Position numbers and translations under genes: made by a program | Assembly (NCBI RefSeq): GCF_002744245.1 | Contig: NZ_NKHG01000007.1 | Location: forward strand, 1-64,000 | DNA length: 64,000 bases | Source of the DNA: Bacillus pumilus | GTDB taxonomy: Bacteria > Bacillota > Bacilli > Bacillales > Bacillaceae | Direction: 5' to 3' | The notes under the pieces: model-generated | Databases searched by the model: none | What the model was told of the DNA's origin: nothing | Seen by the model: only the letters and a program-made list of their open reading frames with translations | Shown here: positions 20,223-29,634 of the stretch, piece after piece | How the letters are laid out: the number at the start of each line of letters is the position of its first letter | How positions within the stretch are numbered: the first letter of the stretch is position 1

Positions 20223-21109
20223 TGTGCCGCTCCTTGCGCCTGTAAGGCATCGGCTCCAAGGGCAATCGCTCCCATTAAACCAGACAATCCGTCAAAGGAA
20301 GGCTTTGTGACGATTTCATTTAATGGCTTTGATAATTGCAAGTAACCGTGAAGCCGCTTATCTGTTTCTTCAAGGATAAGCGGCAGTATGGCTGGCTGTT
20401 TCATGACACCTCCGCCAAAAATGATGCGCTCTGGTGAAAGGGTGAGTAGTAAATTGGCGGCCATTTGCCCGAGATAGTAAGCGTGAAGTGACCAGGCAGG
20501 ATGATCCTCTGGCAGCATTTGTGCCAATGTATGATAGCGTCCTTCAATGGCAGGTCCAGATGCGAGTCCCTCTAAACAATCATGGTGAATAGGGCAGCAG
20601 CCCCCAAATGTGTCATGAGGATGGCGCTGAACTGTGATATGACCCATTTCTGGATGAAGCAAGCCATGGATAAGGCGGTTTTCAATATATGCACCGCCGC
20701 CTATTCCAGTCCCAACGGTGATGTAGACCAAAGAAGCAGGCTTTTCTGCTTCAGTCGAAAAACGGGCTTCACCGAGTGCTGCACAGTTGACATCGGTATC
20801 AAGCTTCATCGGTAGCCCGAGCGCTTGTTTTAAGGTAGAGAGTAATGGGAAGTGGCGCCAGGCTGTTTTTGGTGTGTCTAAAATCGTCCCATAGCTTGGG
20901 CTATTCTCCTTCACATCGACAGGCCCGAATGCGCCAATTCCAATCGCATCGACAGGATGCTCTGTAAAGTAATCGATCACTTGCTTGCATGTTTCATCTG
21001 GATTCCCTGTTGCAAAGGACGTCATGTGTTCAATCGTTCCGTCTGTTGTTCCGTAGCCGCAGACAAATTTCGTACCGCCTGCTTCAATGCCTCCAATTCG
21101 CATGGTCAA
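20219..21109 (-). CDS. ROK family sugar kinase (fructokinase-like)
   Basis: 296 residues. The N-terminal RIGGIEAGGTKFVCGYG is the ATP phosphate-binding motif. The ROK signature region contains VYITVGTGIGGGAYI and HPEMGHITV, and a zinc-binding segment DTFGGCCPIHHDCLEGLASG follows. B. subtilis relatives (GmuE, YdhR, ScrK-type) phosphorylate fructose or mannose. Here it lies between the alpha-mannosidase and the regulator, so phosphorylating mannose released by the mannosidase is a reasonable inference. It overlaps the downstream regulator gene. Confidence 0.87.
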   Translation of the reverse strand: MTMRIGGIEAGGTKFVCGYGTTDGTIEHMTSFATGNPDETCKQVIDYFTEHPVDAIGIGAFGPVDVKENSPSYGTILDTPKTAWRHFPLLSTLKQALGLPMKLDTDVNCAALGEARFSTEAEKPASLVYITVGTGIGGGAYIENRLIHGLLHPEMGHITVQRHPHDTFGGCCPIHHDCLEGLASGPAIEGRYHTLAQMLPEDHPAWSLHAYYLGQMAANLLLTLSPERIIFGGGVMKQPAILPLILEETDKRLHGYLQLSKPLNEIVTKPSFDGLSGLMGAIALGADALQAQGAAQ

Positions 21110-21124
21110 TGCCCTCCATTAAAG

Positions 21125-21154
21125 AGGGGCGGAATCCAAATGGATCCCGCCCCT
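21125..21154. other. Strong intercistronic hairpin between mannosidase and kinase genes
   Basis: AGGGGCGG (21125-21132) and CCGCCCCT (21147-21154) extend inward through AATCC/GGATC to a short loop. On the minus strand, the operon's sense, only a short pyrimidine run (CTCTTTAATGG) follows. It could act as a partial terminator or mRNA-stability element setting lower kinase/regulator expression. Confidence 0.6.
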
Positions 21155-21160
21155 ACATGT

Positions 21161-23824
21161 TCATTTTTTCTTTACAATGTAGGTTTGTACCTGACAAGGT
21201 GTTAGCGGTTCAATCTGTAATGATCCATGTTGTGCTTTGAGTATATGTCCTTCAGGTGTTTCGCCTAAATTCGCTGTTTCTCCGTGTTGTAGAGATGAAC
21301 TATTGATTGAAGCGGCTGTTTGACGCGTTAAATATGGATTGAAGAGACGGATGACAATGCCTGATCCATGCTCTTCCTTTTTCAAAGCGCTTAAAACGGC
21401 TCCGTCTGTCTCAATGTCAAGCAGGCTATAAGTAGATTGTAAGTCTTCTTTTTCATCTCGGAAAGAGAAAATTAAACGACCGTTTAAAAAGTCTGCTCGT
21501 TCATAGCACTGAACGGGTGTTGTATACCGCTTGGCAAGCTGTGCTAAGTGTCCTTCACTTACTGCTTCTTGGCTATAGTGCATGCCAAATGAGAAGGAGA
21601 GCGATCCTTGAAGCTGAGCATCAGGTGTCTCAACGATTTTTTCCCCAGATGCCCGGCCTGGACGGTAAAGAAGATTTTCTTTCCCCATCTTTCCGAAACA
21701 GCGGAAGAGTGTGTAAGCAATCGTTGTGTAGCCTTCGCCTGTAATTTGGTATTCTCTCACGCAGTCGGTCAAAAGTGTGACACCGTATGTTTCATCACGA
21801 AGTGCAACAAAGGATTGCATCGGTTCAATCGTGATCGGCTTTTCTTCCCAATGCTCATTGTTCCACCATTCAAGCTCTTGCGTTAGCTCTGTTGGACGTT
21901 CGATTGTGCCAAACTGCTGATCGCTCAGTGACACTTTTGACGCGATGTCTGTATCAAAGAGCACACGCAGACGATGGTCTAACGCATGGTTGTCGACATC
22001 CACATGAAAACGGATGACAGCCTCATCTTTATTTAATGCGACCTTTGCTGTGATCGGGAGTGAAGTCGTGACTGATTGCTGAGAACGTTCTGCTAAGTCA
22101 TAAGGGATGGTGAGATGAAGCTGGATGGTAAGCTCCTCCTGCAACCTACTTTTAGACACTGTGATGCCTGCTGATGAGATCTGTTTAGATGATACATAAA
22201 GATCCTCGCGCGGTGGTGAATAGTTATAGGAGTCCCCATCGTCTCCGTTGTCTTCAAAGCACATTTGCTCAGAGAATGTTCGTCCTGTTTGTTTATCTGT
22301 GATCTCCAATGACCCATTTTCATTTGCCGCGATGCGGTAATAGGCATTTTCAATGAATCGGTCTTCTGTTTGTTCCCATGCTGATTCGCTTGATTCATCG
22401 AAGACCATGCTGACTTGTGTATAACCAACTGACGGTAAGTCGACTGCTTCAATGAGCAGAACGGCTTTCCATACTTGTTTTGGCATGTACACATCTTTGC
22501 TCGGGTTAAGAGAAATTTGCTGTGCTAAGACATAATCAGTGACATCAGTTTTACTTTTAACTGTGTAGTGAAGGGTTCTTCCGTTTGCGTCTTTTAGAGT
22601 AAATGGACGTTCCGTGATAAAGGTTTCGACTTCAATAACTTCAGAACGTTTTGTAGGCAATGTATTAAATAAAGTGAACGTGATTTCTTGCTCTGTTTGT
22701 AGTCGAATGGTGATGAGACGCATGTGTAAGTCGACAAGGTTTTCAGCGATTTCTTTTGCCTGCTTATAGCGGAAGAAGACGTCTTGATTCGTTGTGTCAC
22801 TATTACAGCCGCCAATGCTGTCATGCGCTGCATTTTCAAACATGAGGTACCAAATATCACGAACGGTGTCATGCGGATAATCGTGCCCGAGTGAATAGCT
22901 GATCGTTAAGATCGGCTCCATGACATTGACGAGATAGTTTTCAATTTGATTGTTTAACATTTTCAAATCAGCTCTTGTTGAAAAGATGGATTTATGAATT
23001 CGCATATGCTTTGCATGAATGAGCTCTCCTTGTAATGTGTCAAAAGAAGTCCGCTCCTTTTTCACCGCTGCAATGTAATCTTCTAGATTACTGATTTGAT
23101 AGTGATGCTCATCTAATTCGTTGGCTTTTTCTAATAAGTCAGGCAGGTTTTTGCGGATAGGAGCCTGGTCAAAGCCATTCGGAAAATAGACATTCTTTGT
23201 GGTGGCTTTTGCTTGCAGAGCACCGATTTTTTCAGAAAGAAAGGCTTGTAAGTCTTCATCCTTCTCAGGGATATTTCCACCGTAGTAGTAGCCAAATGGC
23301 AGATTCACAGCAAAGACTTCACTGCCATCAGCGCCTCGCCAATTGAATTCTGTATGATTCGTCATATGGTCAGAAACGCCGCGCCAAAATGCCGTATCCA
23401 CAATGCCAAAGCCCTGATAAATCTGAGGCATTTGTGCGGATTGCCCGAAGGAATCAGGGACATAGCCGACCTTCATGACATGACCGAATTGCTGACAACG
23501 CTCCATTCCATATTGCAAATTCCGTACAATGGATTCACCTGAAATGACGAGCTGATCGGTTTGTGTATACCATGGACCGATGATGAGACGTTTGGCCGTG
23601 ACGAGTTTTTTGATTCGATTCTCATCCTCTGGACGCCATTTCAGGTAATCATCCAATAAAGATGCCTGTGCATCGAGCATGAAGTAATGGAACCTTTCAT
23701 CTGTTTCAAGGGTGTCTAAAATGTCCATTACGCTTTTCATTAAGTAGATACGGGAACGGGAGGTGGTGAAATACCATTCCCGGTCCCAGTGGGTATGTGG
23801 AATCACATGTACATTGACAGTCAT
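21161..23824 (-). CDS. Alpha-mannosidase, GH38 (MngB-like)
   Basis: 887 residues. The N-terminus VHVIPHTHWDREWYFTTSR carries the zinc ligands (His10, Asp14 region) of GH38, and the catalytic nucleophile is Asp124 in VGYVPDSFGQS. A helical middle domain contains AHDSIGGCNSDTTNQDVFFR, another GH38 hallmark with the zinc-ligand His. The large C-terminal beta-sandwich domain follows. No signal peptide is present, so it is cytoplasmic and should act on a phosphorylated mannoside brought in by the adjacent PTS, as E. coli MngB acts on 6-phospho-mannosyl-glycerate. ATG 23824 is preferred (AAAGGTG 10 bases ahead) over TTG 23851. The actual mannoside is unknown. Confidence 0.9.
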   Translation of the reverse strand: MTVNVHVIPHTHWDREWYFTTSRSRIYLMKSVMDILDTLETDERFHYFMLDAQASLLDDYLKWRPEDENRIKKLVTAKRLIIGPWYTQTDQLVISGESIVRNLQYGMERCQQFGHVMKVGYVPDSFGQSAQMPQIYQGFGIVDTAFWRGVSDHMTNHTEFNWRGADGSEVFAVNLPFGYYYGGNIPEKDEDLQAFLSEKIGALQAKATTKNVYFPNGFDQAPIRKNLPDLLEKANELDEHHYQISNLEDYIAAVKKERTSFDTLQGELIHAKHMRIHKSIFSTRADLKMLNNQIENYLVNVMEPILTISYSLGHDYPHDTVRDIWYLMFENAAHDSIGGCNSDTTNQDVFFRYKQAKEIAENLVDLHMRLITIRLQTEQEITFTLFNTLPTKRSEVIEVETFITERPFTLKDANGRTLHYTVKSKTDVTDYVLAQQISLNPSKDVYMPKQVWKAVLLIEAVDLPSVGYTQVSMVFDESSESAWEQTEDRFIENAYYRIAANENGSLEITDKQTGRTFSEQMCFEDNGDDGDSYNYSPPREDLYVSSKQISSAGITVSKSRLQEELTIQLHLTIPYDLAERSQQSVTTSLPITAKVALNKDEAVIRFHVDVDNHALDHRLRVLFDTDIASKVSLSDQQFGTIERPTELTQELEWWNNEHWEEKPITIEPMQSFVALRDETYGVTLLTDCVREYQITGEGYTTIAYTLFRCFGKMGKENLLYRPGRASGEKIVETPDAQLQGSLSFSFGMHYSQEAVSEGHLAQLAKRYTTPVQCYERADFLNGRLIFSFRDEKEDLQSTYSLLDIETDGAVLSALKKEEHGSGIVIRLFNPYLTRQTAASINSSSLQHGETANLGETPEGHILKAQHGSLQIEPLTPCQVQTYIVKKK

Positions 23825-23852
23825 TGATAAACGACACCTTTCTTTGTTCAAA

Positions 23853-24971
23853 TTATCCCTCTAGCACAAGGTCAAAATCATCTTCTTCTTTCTGCTTCTG
23901 ATCATGTTCTGGTTTTTGAGGTTCTTTTTTCTCAGAGAATTTCACAAGCAGGTTGGCTCCAATTCCGATGACCAGTGCGCCAGTAAGGGCTCCGATTAAA
24001 TACGCCCACCAGTTTCCGACTGAGAAGAAGCCGTATAGTCCACCAATTGGCGGCATGATGTCATGGACACCTAATAAGGCAGCAACCCCGCTTCCGACAG
24101 CACAAGCCACGACATTCAGCGGGATCAATTTCAAAGGATTGACGAGGGTAAAAGGAATCGCTCCTTCTGTAATGCCGATAATGCCCATGACCAAGCCGCC
24201 TCGTCCGGCTTCTCTAAAGGTAGGGGAGAAGTTACGTTTTCGAATCAAAGTCGCAAGCCCGTACCCTAGCGGCGGAATGACAATCGCAATATTGACGAGA
24301 ATGGCAGGGAGGTAGACACCTGATAGGAACAGTGCGTTACCAGCCATCCAAGCTGATTTATTCACTGGTCCGCCAAGATCGAATCCAATCATCGCACCTA
24401 AAATCAAAGCGAGCGCGAGTGTGCTTGTTCCATCAGCGACCATGCCTTTAATCCATTCAATTAAGGCCGTGTTCAAAGCGCCTAATGGCCCGCCTAGCAG
24501 AACCGACATGAGAAGTCCGGTTAAGCCAACGGTAATGAGCGGTAAGATAAGCAGTGGAACGAGTCCAGCTGCGGAGCCTTGAATTTGAATTTTTCTTTTC
24601 ACTAAAAGGGCGACATATCCTGCGAAGAAGCCTGCAATGACAGCGCCGATAAAACCAGCATTCGTTGAGCTGGCAAGGGCTCCGCCGATAAAGCCGGCCG
24701 CAAGACCTGATTTATCCGCAATCGAATAGGCGATAAAGCCAGCGAGCAGTACATTCATTAAGCCAATGCCTGTCCAGCCAACCTGCTCCATTAAATAGGC
24801 GCCATGTAAAATACCGCCAGCGTCCTTATAGGCATTTAAATCTGAGACACCAAATCCTAACCCGACGAGTTTAGCCAAACCAACGATAAGTGAAGCGCCG
24901 ATGATCACAGGAAGAATATAAGAAATTCCGGTCATGAGATGGCCTTCAATGACTTTTAATTTTGCTTTCAT
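23853..24971 (-). CDS. PTS fructose/mannosyl-glycerate-type EIIC
   Basis: 372 residues with about nine helices, the sugar-translocating membrane subunit. It starts MKAKLKVIEGHLMTGISYIL, has GGALASSTNAGFIGAVIAGF and the fructose-family EIIC motifs MIGFDLGGPVNKSAWMAGNA and IGITEGAIPFTLVNPLKLIP. The C-terminus is a charged linker (KKEPQKPEHDQKQKEEDDFD), which in fused homologues leads to other domains. EIIA and EIIB are separate upstream genes, and the GH38 gene follows after 28 bases. It belongs to the Fru family, but context suggests an alpha-mannoside. Confidence 0.88.
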   Translation of the reverse strand: MKAKLKVIEGHLMTGISYILPVIIGASLIVGLAKLVGLGFGVSDLNAYKDAGGILHGAYLMEQVGWTGIGLMNVLLAGFIAYSIADKSGLAAGFIGGALASSTNAGFIGAVIAGFFAGYVALLVKRKIQIQGSAAGLVPLLILPLITVGLTGLLMSVLLGGPLGALNTALIEWIKGMVADGTSTLALALILGAMIGFDLGGPVNKSAWMAGNALFLSGVYLPAILVNIAIVIPPLGYGLATLIRKRNFSPTFREAGRGGLVMGIIGITEGAIPFTLVNPLKLIPLNVVACAVGSGVAALLGVHDIMPPIGGLYGFFSVGNWWAYLIGALTGALVIGIGANLLVKFSEKKEPQKPEHDQKQKEEDDFDLVLEG

Positions 24972-25007
24972 TCTGCTTTGCTCCCTTCTATATGGTATTG
25001 CTCACGT

Positions 25008-25337
25008 TTATTGAGATTCAAATTTTTTCTTTTCAACAAGGGCAACGGCTTTTGTGATGATTTGCTCCGCATTTTTTAAAGCGCGTCCAATCTCAACACG
25101 TACAGTCGGAATGCCTGAGAAGCGTTCTGCATCGTTAATGTGCTGATTGGAGGCAATGATACAAAGATCTGCCTGTTTCGCTTCCTCTGCTGTAATGCCG
25201 TTGACCTGACCCATAATTCCTTGTTGTTCGATTTTGATATCGTGTCCGAGCTGTTTGCCCGCATTCTCTAATGCTTTTGCTGCCATTGGTGTATGAGCTA
25301 ACCCTGCTGGACATGAAGTGACACCGACAATTTTCAT
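25008..25337 (-). CDS. PTS fructose-family EIIB
   Basis: 109 residues. The phosphorylated Cys9 lies in MKIVGVTSCPAGLAHTPMAA, the exact motif of fructose-type EIIB. The following EQQGIMGQVNGITAEEAKQA and ADLCIIASN also fit. It passes phosphate from EIIA to the incoming sugar. The start overlaps the EIIA stop by four bases (ATGA), indicating translational coupling. Confidence 0.92.
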   Translation of the reverse strand: MKIVGVTSCPAGLAHTPMAAKALENAGKQLGHDIKIEQQGIMGQVNGITAEEAKQADLCIIASNQHINDAERFSGIPTVRVEIGRALKNAEQIITKAVALVEKKKFESQ

Positions 25338-25792
25338 TGTGTAATCCCCTCTTTCAATTGTTGTTCAATGACCTCGTAATAATAGTCAGCTGTTTGACCG
25401 GGTTGAATCCTTTCGATAAAAGCAGGTTCCATTAAGCTAGTGGCGATACCTGACAGTAATTTCAGATGCGTGACATTTGCCTCTTCTAGTGGAACGAGCA
25501 GTGTAAATAAATAGCTGGTAGGCAAATCGTCGAAGCTTCCCCATTCGATGGGCTGTTCAAGCTCTAAAAAGAGAAGTGAAGCCATTTGAACAGCGGAGCT
25601 TTTTGTATGAGGAATGGCAAAGCCTTGCTGAAGTCCTGTGGAGACTTCGTCTTCGCGTTTCAACAAATCTTCTAATAACCCCGCCTGATCGTTTGTAATA
25701 TGAAGGTCTTCAGCTTTCTCGGAAATGTATTGTAAAATCTCATTCTTTGATCGACCGTTTACTTGTGTAAAAACATGATCTTTTTGGAACAA
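25334..25792 (-). CDS. PTS fructose-family EIIA
   Basis: 152 residues from TTG 25792. The phospho-acceptor His62 is in GLQQGFAIPHTKSSAV, and the surrounding KREDEVSTG matches PTS EIIA type 2. A longer reading from ATG 25855 would add 21 residues (MSKSTLQSNCKRLTNKREGI). That extension has no ribosome binding site and contains the cre-like sequence at 25814-25828. TTG 25792 has GAGAAGGGA about 5 bases ahead and gives the usual family length. First gene of the six-gene operon EIIA-EIIB-EIIC-GH38-ROK-regulator. Confidence 0.85.
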   Translation of the reverse strand: MFQKDHVFTQVNGRSKNEILQYISEKAEDLHITNDQAGLLEDLLKREDEVSTGLQQGFAIPHTKSSAVQMASLLFLELEQPIEWGSFDDLPTSYLFTLLVPLEEANVTHLKLLSGIATSLMEPAFIERIQPGQTADYYYEVIEQQLKEGITQ

Positions 25793-25813
25793 GCTGATCC
25801 CTTCTCTCTTGTT

Positions 25814-25828
25814 TGTTAAGCGCTTACA
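25814..25828 (-). promoter_or_regulatory. cre-like site ahead of the mannoside PTS operon
   Basis: TGTAAGCGCTTAACA on the minus strand has the palindromic AAGCGCTT core of CcpA sites. It lies 22 bases upstream of the proposed EIIA start. The 3' end deviates from the consensus by one extra base. Confidence 0.55.
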
Positions 25829-26036
25829 ATTTGATTGTAATGTACTTTTCGACATGGTTAAATAGCATCATTTTCCGTTTGAAATGGCAAAAAGTTTATG
25901 AAGCCATCAGTCTTGCTATCTGAATATCTCAAATCCTAGCTTAAAACAAGTTTAATTATGTAAAAATCAGATTCTACTTCATGTCTTTCTGTGATATTCT
26001 TCCAAGGTATTGTAAAAGATATAAGGGGGTCTTTTC

Positions 26037-28693
26037 ATGTTCAAAAAGCAGGTCAAATCCTGTGTGGTCGTACTCATGGCCATCATTCTATGCATGGCAG
26101 CATTACCTGGATACGAGGCATCAGCTGTTCGTAAAGGAGCAAACGTCAATGAAGCCATTGGGTTAAAAAATGGTGAAGCCATCTCAGGTACATTACAGAA
26201 TGAAAAGGAAGAGTCATGGTATCAAATCACACCATCTTCACAAGAGGTGGCAAAAAATACGCATATGCGGATTCATGTAAAAAGTAAACAAATGTTGTCC
26301 GTATCGGTCTATCCAAGTAAGGACAGGGCGATGAAGGATGACACATATTCAAGATATCGTGTGGATACAGCAAGCGGAGAGACAGACATAAATTTCCCGC
26401 ATGCATGGTCAGGACCTTATTATGTCAAAGTGCTCTACTTAGGGTCAGAGGAAGACAGCAGAGATGAGGAAGAGGATGCAGCTTATACAATCGGGTATAA
26501 AGGAGCCAATCTTCCCCCATCTGAACCGATTTTCCCTGAAGAAGAAGAGCCAGAGATCATTATCATTGAGAAAAAGTATGGGCGTGAAATTCTTCAATCG
26601 ATTCGGACGATTGAAGACAAACGTTTCAATGAGACAGCAGATGGTCAGAAGCTCACGCGTCTGCTTCAAAAAACAAAGCCGTTTCTTAAATCTAAGCTCA
26701 TGAAGAATCAAAAAGAGCAGCAAAAGGTATACAATCACCTGCTTACATTAAAATCACTGCTGAATGACGTAGAGAAAAATGGTGCATTCAGCGGTCATAT
26801 CGTCACAGAGAAAGAGCAACAGGCGATCCGCTCCCTTTTTAATATGCTCAAAGATGCAAGTCCGGCATATTTAAAGAAGGAATTAGAAGCAGTGAGTCAA
26901 AAAATAGGACTCGATCAGCTTGAAGGAAAATCGATCGGTTATGTACTGGAGAAGCAAAAGCTTGTACGAGAAGAAAAGGTCAAAACGAATAAAATTATTT
27001 TTAAATTAAAGGATGGCCAAACGCTTCAATCTGCCAAAAAGAAGATGAAAAGCTATGGAATCCAAGAAAACCGTGTGACATCACAGTCAGTGAGTCCTTT
27101 ATTTAAAGGAATGTATGTGTATGATGTTCCAGCAGGGGAAAAAACAGCTGGAAAAACATTGAAAGCAGGCAAGGGCGTCATCAAAAGCACAGCGAGAAAG
27201 CTGTCCAGCATGCCGAATGTTGAATTTGCAGAGCCTGTGCAAACCTATCGTGCGCTCAGCAATGACGTGCAGTATCGTTACCAGTGGCCTTTGAAAAACA
27301 ATGCACAAAACAGCGGAAAAAAAGGCGCTGATGTTAAGTTTGCACAAATGAATTCACTAATTGGCACAAGTAAAATGAAGCAAACGTTGATTGCTGTTGT
27401 TGATACAGGTGTCGACAGTCGTTTGACAGATTTAAGCGGAACCGTTCGCACGGATTTAGGTGCGAATCTGATTGCGCGAAACAAAGATGCAATTGATGAC
27501 AATGGACATGGTACTCATGTGGCAGGCATCATTGCAGCAAAAGCCGATAATCATTACTCTATGGCTGGGCTGAATCAACATACCGGCATTATTCCGGTCA
27601 AGGTGCTAGATGCCTATGGACAGAGCATATTGCTCTTGGGATTAAGCATGCAGTAGACAAAGGCGCAAAGGTCATCAACATGAGTCTTGGCGGCTACTAC
27701 AGCAGAGTCATTGAATATGCGATGAATTACGCTGCACAAAGGAATGTACTAGTGGTAGTGGCAAGCGGAAACGATGGCATTCCAGACATGGGCTATCCTG
27801 CGACCTCTCAATATGCAATGGCGATTGGTGCAAGCAACCGCATGGATATTGCCGCAGAATTCTCAAGCTTTGGCAAAGGGTTGAGCATGTCAGCACCGGG
27901 ATCAGATATTCCAAGCTTAATGCCGGATGGGAATGTCACATACCTTAGCGGGACATCAATGGCTACCCCATACGTCGCAGCAGCGGCTGGATTACTGCTT
28001 TCTAAAAATCCTTCCTTGAAACCAAATCAAGTGAGGAATATTTTACAAAGTACAGCAGATGATATTTCATTTACATCTGTTGATGGAAAAGATGATATTT
28101 TCTATGATGAAAACGATGAGCCAATTGTCGATCCGAAAATTCCGGGGATCGATTGGATGACAGGACATGGCAGACTCAATGCGTTTGCCGCATTAAGTGC
28201 TGTTGAACTGAACGCCTCTGTCAACAAAGTAGAGGATCAGCATCAAAAGGTGACCGGAAAAGCGAAAGCAGGCGCTGCCATTTCTGTGTATAGAGGCAAG
28301 ACACTACTTGGAAAAGGCACGGCCAGCAAAAAGGGAACCTTTAGTGTGAAGGTCAAGCATCAGAACAAAAATAAAGTGCTTCACATCAAGATTTCAAAAG
28401 GCAAGGCCGCTACTTCTCTCAAAACTGTCGTGAAAAAGGGCAAAGCGCCAGCTAAGCCAAAGGTGGGCAAAGTAACGGTCAAAAGTAAAGCGGTCAAAGG
28501 GACTGCGGGTGCAGGCTTGACCATTAAAGTGAAGAACAAATCAAAGAAAGTCATCAAAACAGTGAAAACCAATAGTAAGGGCGTATTTACTGCCAAAATC
28601 AAGCCGCAAAAAGCAAAAACCGTCTTATACGTGACAGCTTCCGATGTGAGAAAAAGAGAAAGTCAAGCAGTGAAAGTTGTCGTGAAAAAATAG
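26037..28693 (+). pseudogene. Secreted subtilisin-family (S8) serine protease, frameshifted
   Basis: The 5' part has a signal peptide (MFKKQVKSCVVVLMAIILCM...EASA), a beta-rich pre-domain (about 35-150), a helical linker, and the catalytic Asp (LIAVVDTGVDSRL) and His (NGHGTHVAGIIAAKA). The frame breaks after VKVLDAYGQS near 27634. One added base (for example AGCATATT to AGCGATATT) restores IALGIKHAVDKGAKVINM and the Ser motif YLSGTSMATPYVAAAAGLL. Two Lys-rich Ig-like repeats (about 730-885) close the protein, possibly for wall attachment. Intact length would be about 885 residues. AAGGGGG precedes the ATG. Possibly a sequencing indel. Confidence 0.85.
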
Positions 28694-28701
28694 CTTAAGT
28701 G

Positions 28702-28731
28702 CTTCCCTTTCTAAAAAGGGAAGTTTTTTTG
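28702..28731 (+). terminator. Terminator of the subtilase gene
   Basis: CTTCCCTTT and AAAGGGAAG form a stem around CTAA/A, followed by T7. Confidence 0.85.
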
Positions 28732-28800
28732 GTTTGTTACTGGAAAAATACCAATTACTGTCGATAGTAATAAAGTAGGAAAAAAAAGGAGGATTTATAG

Positions 28801-29286
28801 ATGAAAAAAATCATGTTTGCATTCTTTCTATCATTGCTTCTCGTATTCCCAAGCTTTGCACATGCAGAGGAAACAGGAGCAGTACCAGCATCTGTACAAG
28901 TAACAAGTGTCACAGCAGCAGATGGTGGAATGGTGAATTACGGATCTGGCCGCAAATATCGAGTGGGTTCCTATCATCCAGCTGTTTTTAAAGGAACATT
29001 AAAGGATACAAACGGAAACCTCATGGCCAATCAGCCAATCCAGCTTTATTTTGAAGCAGCTATCAAATCATTGGCCCAAACAGCGACAGGCACAACGGAT
29101 GAGAATGGACAATTTTCACTGACGATCCAAGTTCCTTCAGGTGCAGGCTACCGTACATACAACAATGCAGGCTGGTCTACACATTATTACGATATCGTCC
29201 CAGTGACGTTCACTTCAAACGACATCAAGCTTTCTTCAAATGTCACAAGTGTGTACCATTTGGCATATACATTACGTAATCGCTAA
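28801..29286 (+). CDS. Small secreted protein with Ig-like/carboxypeptidase-regulatory-like fold
   Basis: 161 residues. A clear signal peptide (MKKIMFAFFLSLLLVFPSFAHA, predicted cleavage after residue 22) is followed by a beta-rich domain: FKGTLKDTNGNLMANQPIQL and ATGTTDENGQFSLTIQVPSG resemble bacterial Ig-like or CNA-B/transthyretin-like repeats. The ending is rich in Tyr and Thr. It has AAAGGAGG upstream, lies after the secreted protease and has its own terminator. It is likely an extracellular binding or envelope protein; no specific function was recognised. Confidence 0.7.
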   Translation: MKKIMFAFFLSLLLVFPSFAHAEETGAVPASVQVTSVTAADGGMVNYGSGRKYRVGSYHPAVFKGTLKDTNGNLMANQPIQLYFEAAIKSLAQTATGTTDENGQFSLTIQVPSGAGYRTYNNAGWSTHYYDIVPVTFTSNDIKLSSNVTSVYHLAYTLRNR

Positions 29287-29300
29287 TATGCATGGGAAAG

Positions 29301-29330
29301 ACGACTTGGCTGAAGCCTTGTCGTTTTTTC
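29301..29330 (+). terminator. Terminator of the small secreted protein gene
   Basis: ACGACTTGGC and GCCTTGTCGT pair around TGAA, followed by T6. Confidence 0.7.
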
Positions 29331-29335
29331 ATAGA

Positions 29336-29366
29336 AAAAAGGATGTCAACTCGTGACATCCTTTTC
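29336..29366 (-). terminator. Terminator facing the minus-strand gene at 29635-30255
   Basis: GGATGTCA and TGACATCC pair around CTCG, with A-rich sequence on the left giving T6 on the minus strand and T-rich sequence on the right, so it may act in both directions. Confidence 0.65.
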
Positions 29367-29634
29367 TTTTTGTTAGCAAGCCTGCTGGGCGGCAACCGAA
29401 AGAGTCGATAAACAAACACTCATCAGCCGTTACTCCCAGATTCAATCGAGCTTTTAGCTTTTCATCTTGAGCTTTAATGGATAAGAACGCTGAATACTTG
29501 AGCTTTGATCCTTGAACGTTCAGCTTTGAGCTTTTATCAAGGATCATCCTAAGATGATCATCAGATGAGGAGGGAATCACCTTTCCCTCAGAGGTGTTTA
29601 GTTTCATCGATTTTCGGCTCACTAACAAAATCAA
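29367..29634. other. Untranslated 3' region with AGCTTT-type short repeats
   Basis: About 270 bases between the 206-codon gene and its apparent terminator. The text around 29445-29545 repeats TTGAGCTTT/GAGCTTTTA-like units. A possible minus-strand reading frame (TTG 29634 to 29329) runs through the terminator and matches nothing I know, so I do not call it a gene. This could be a long 3' UTR or decayed coding DNA. Confidence 0.35.

Noticed and set aside
29329-29634. Minus-strand reading frame of 101 codons after the 206-residue protein gene
   Set aside because: It starts at a TTG without a ribosome site, runs through a terminator hairpin and its product resembles no protein; the DNA has short repeats.
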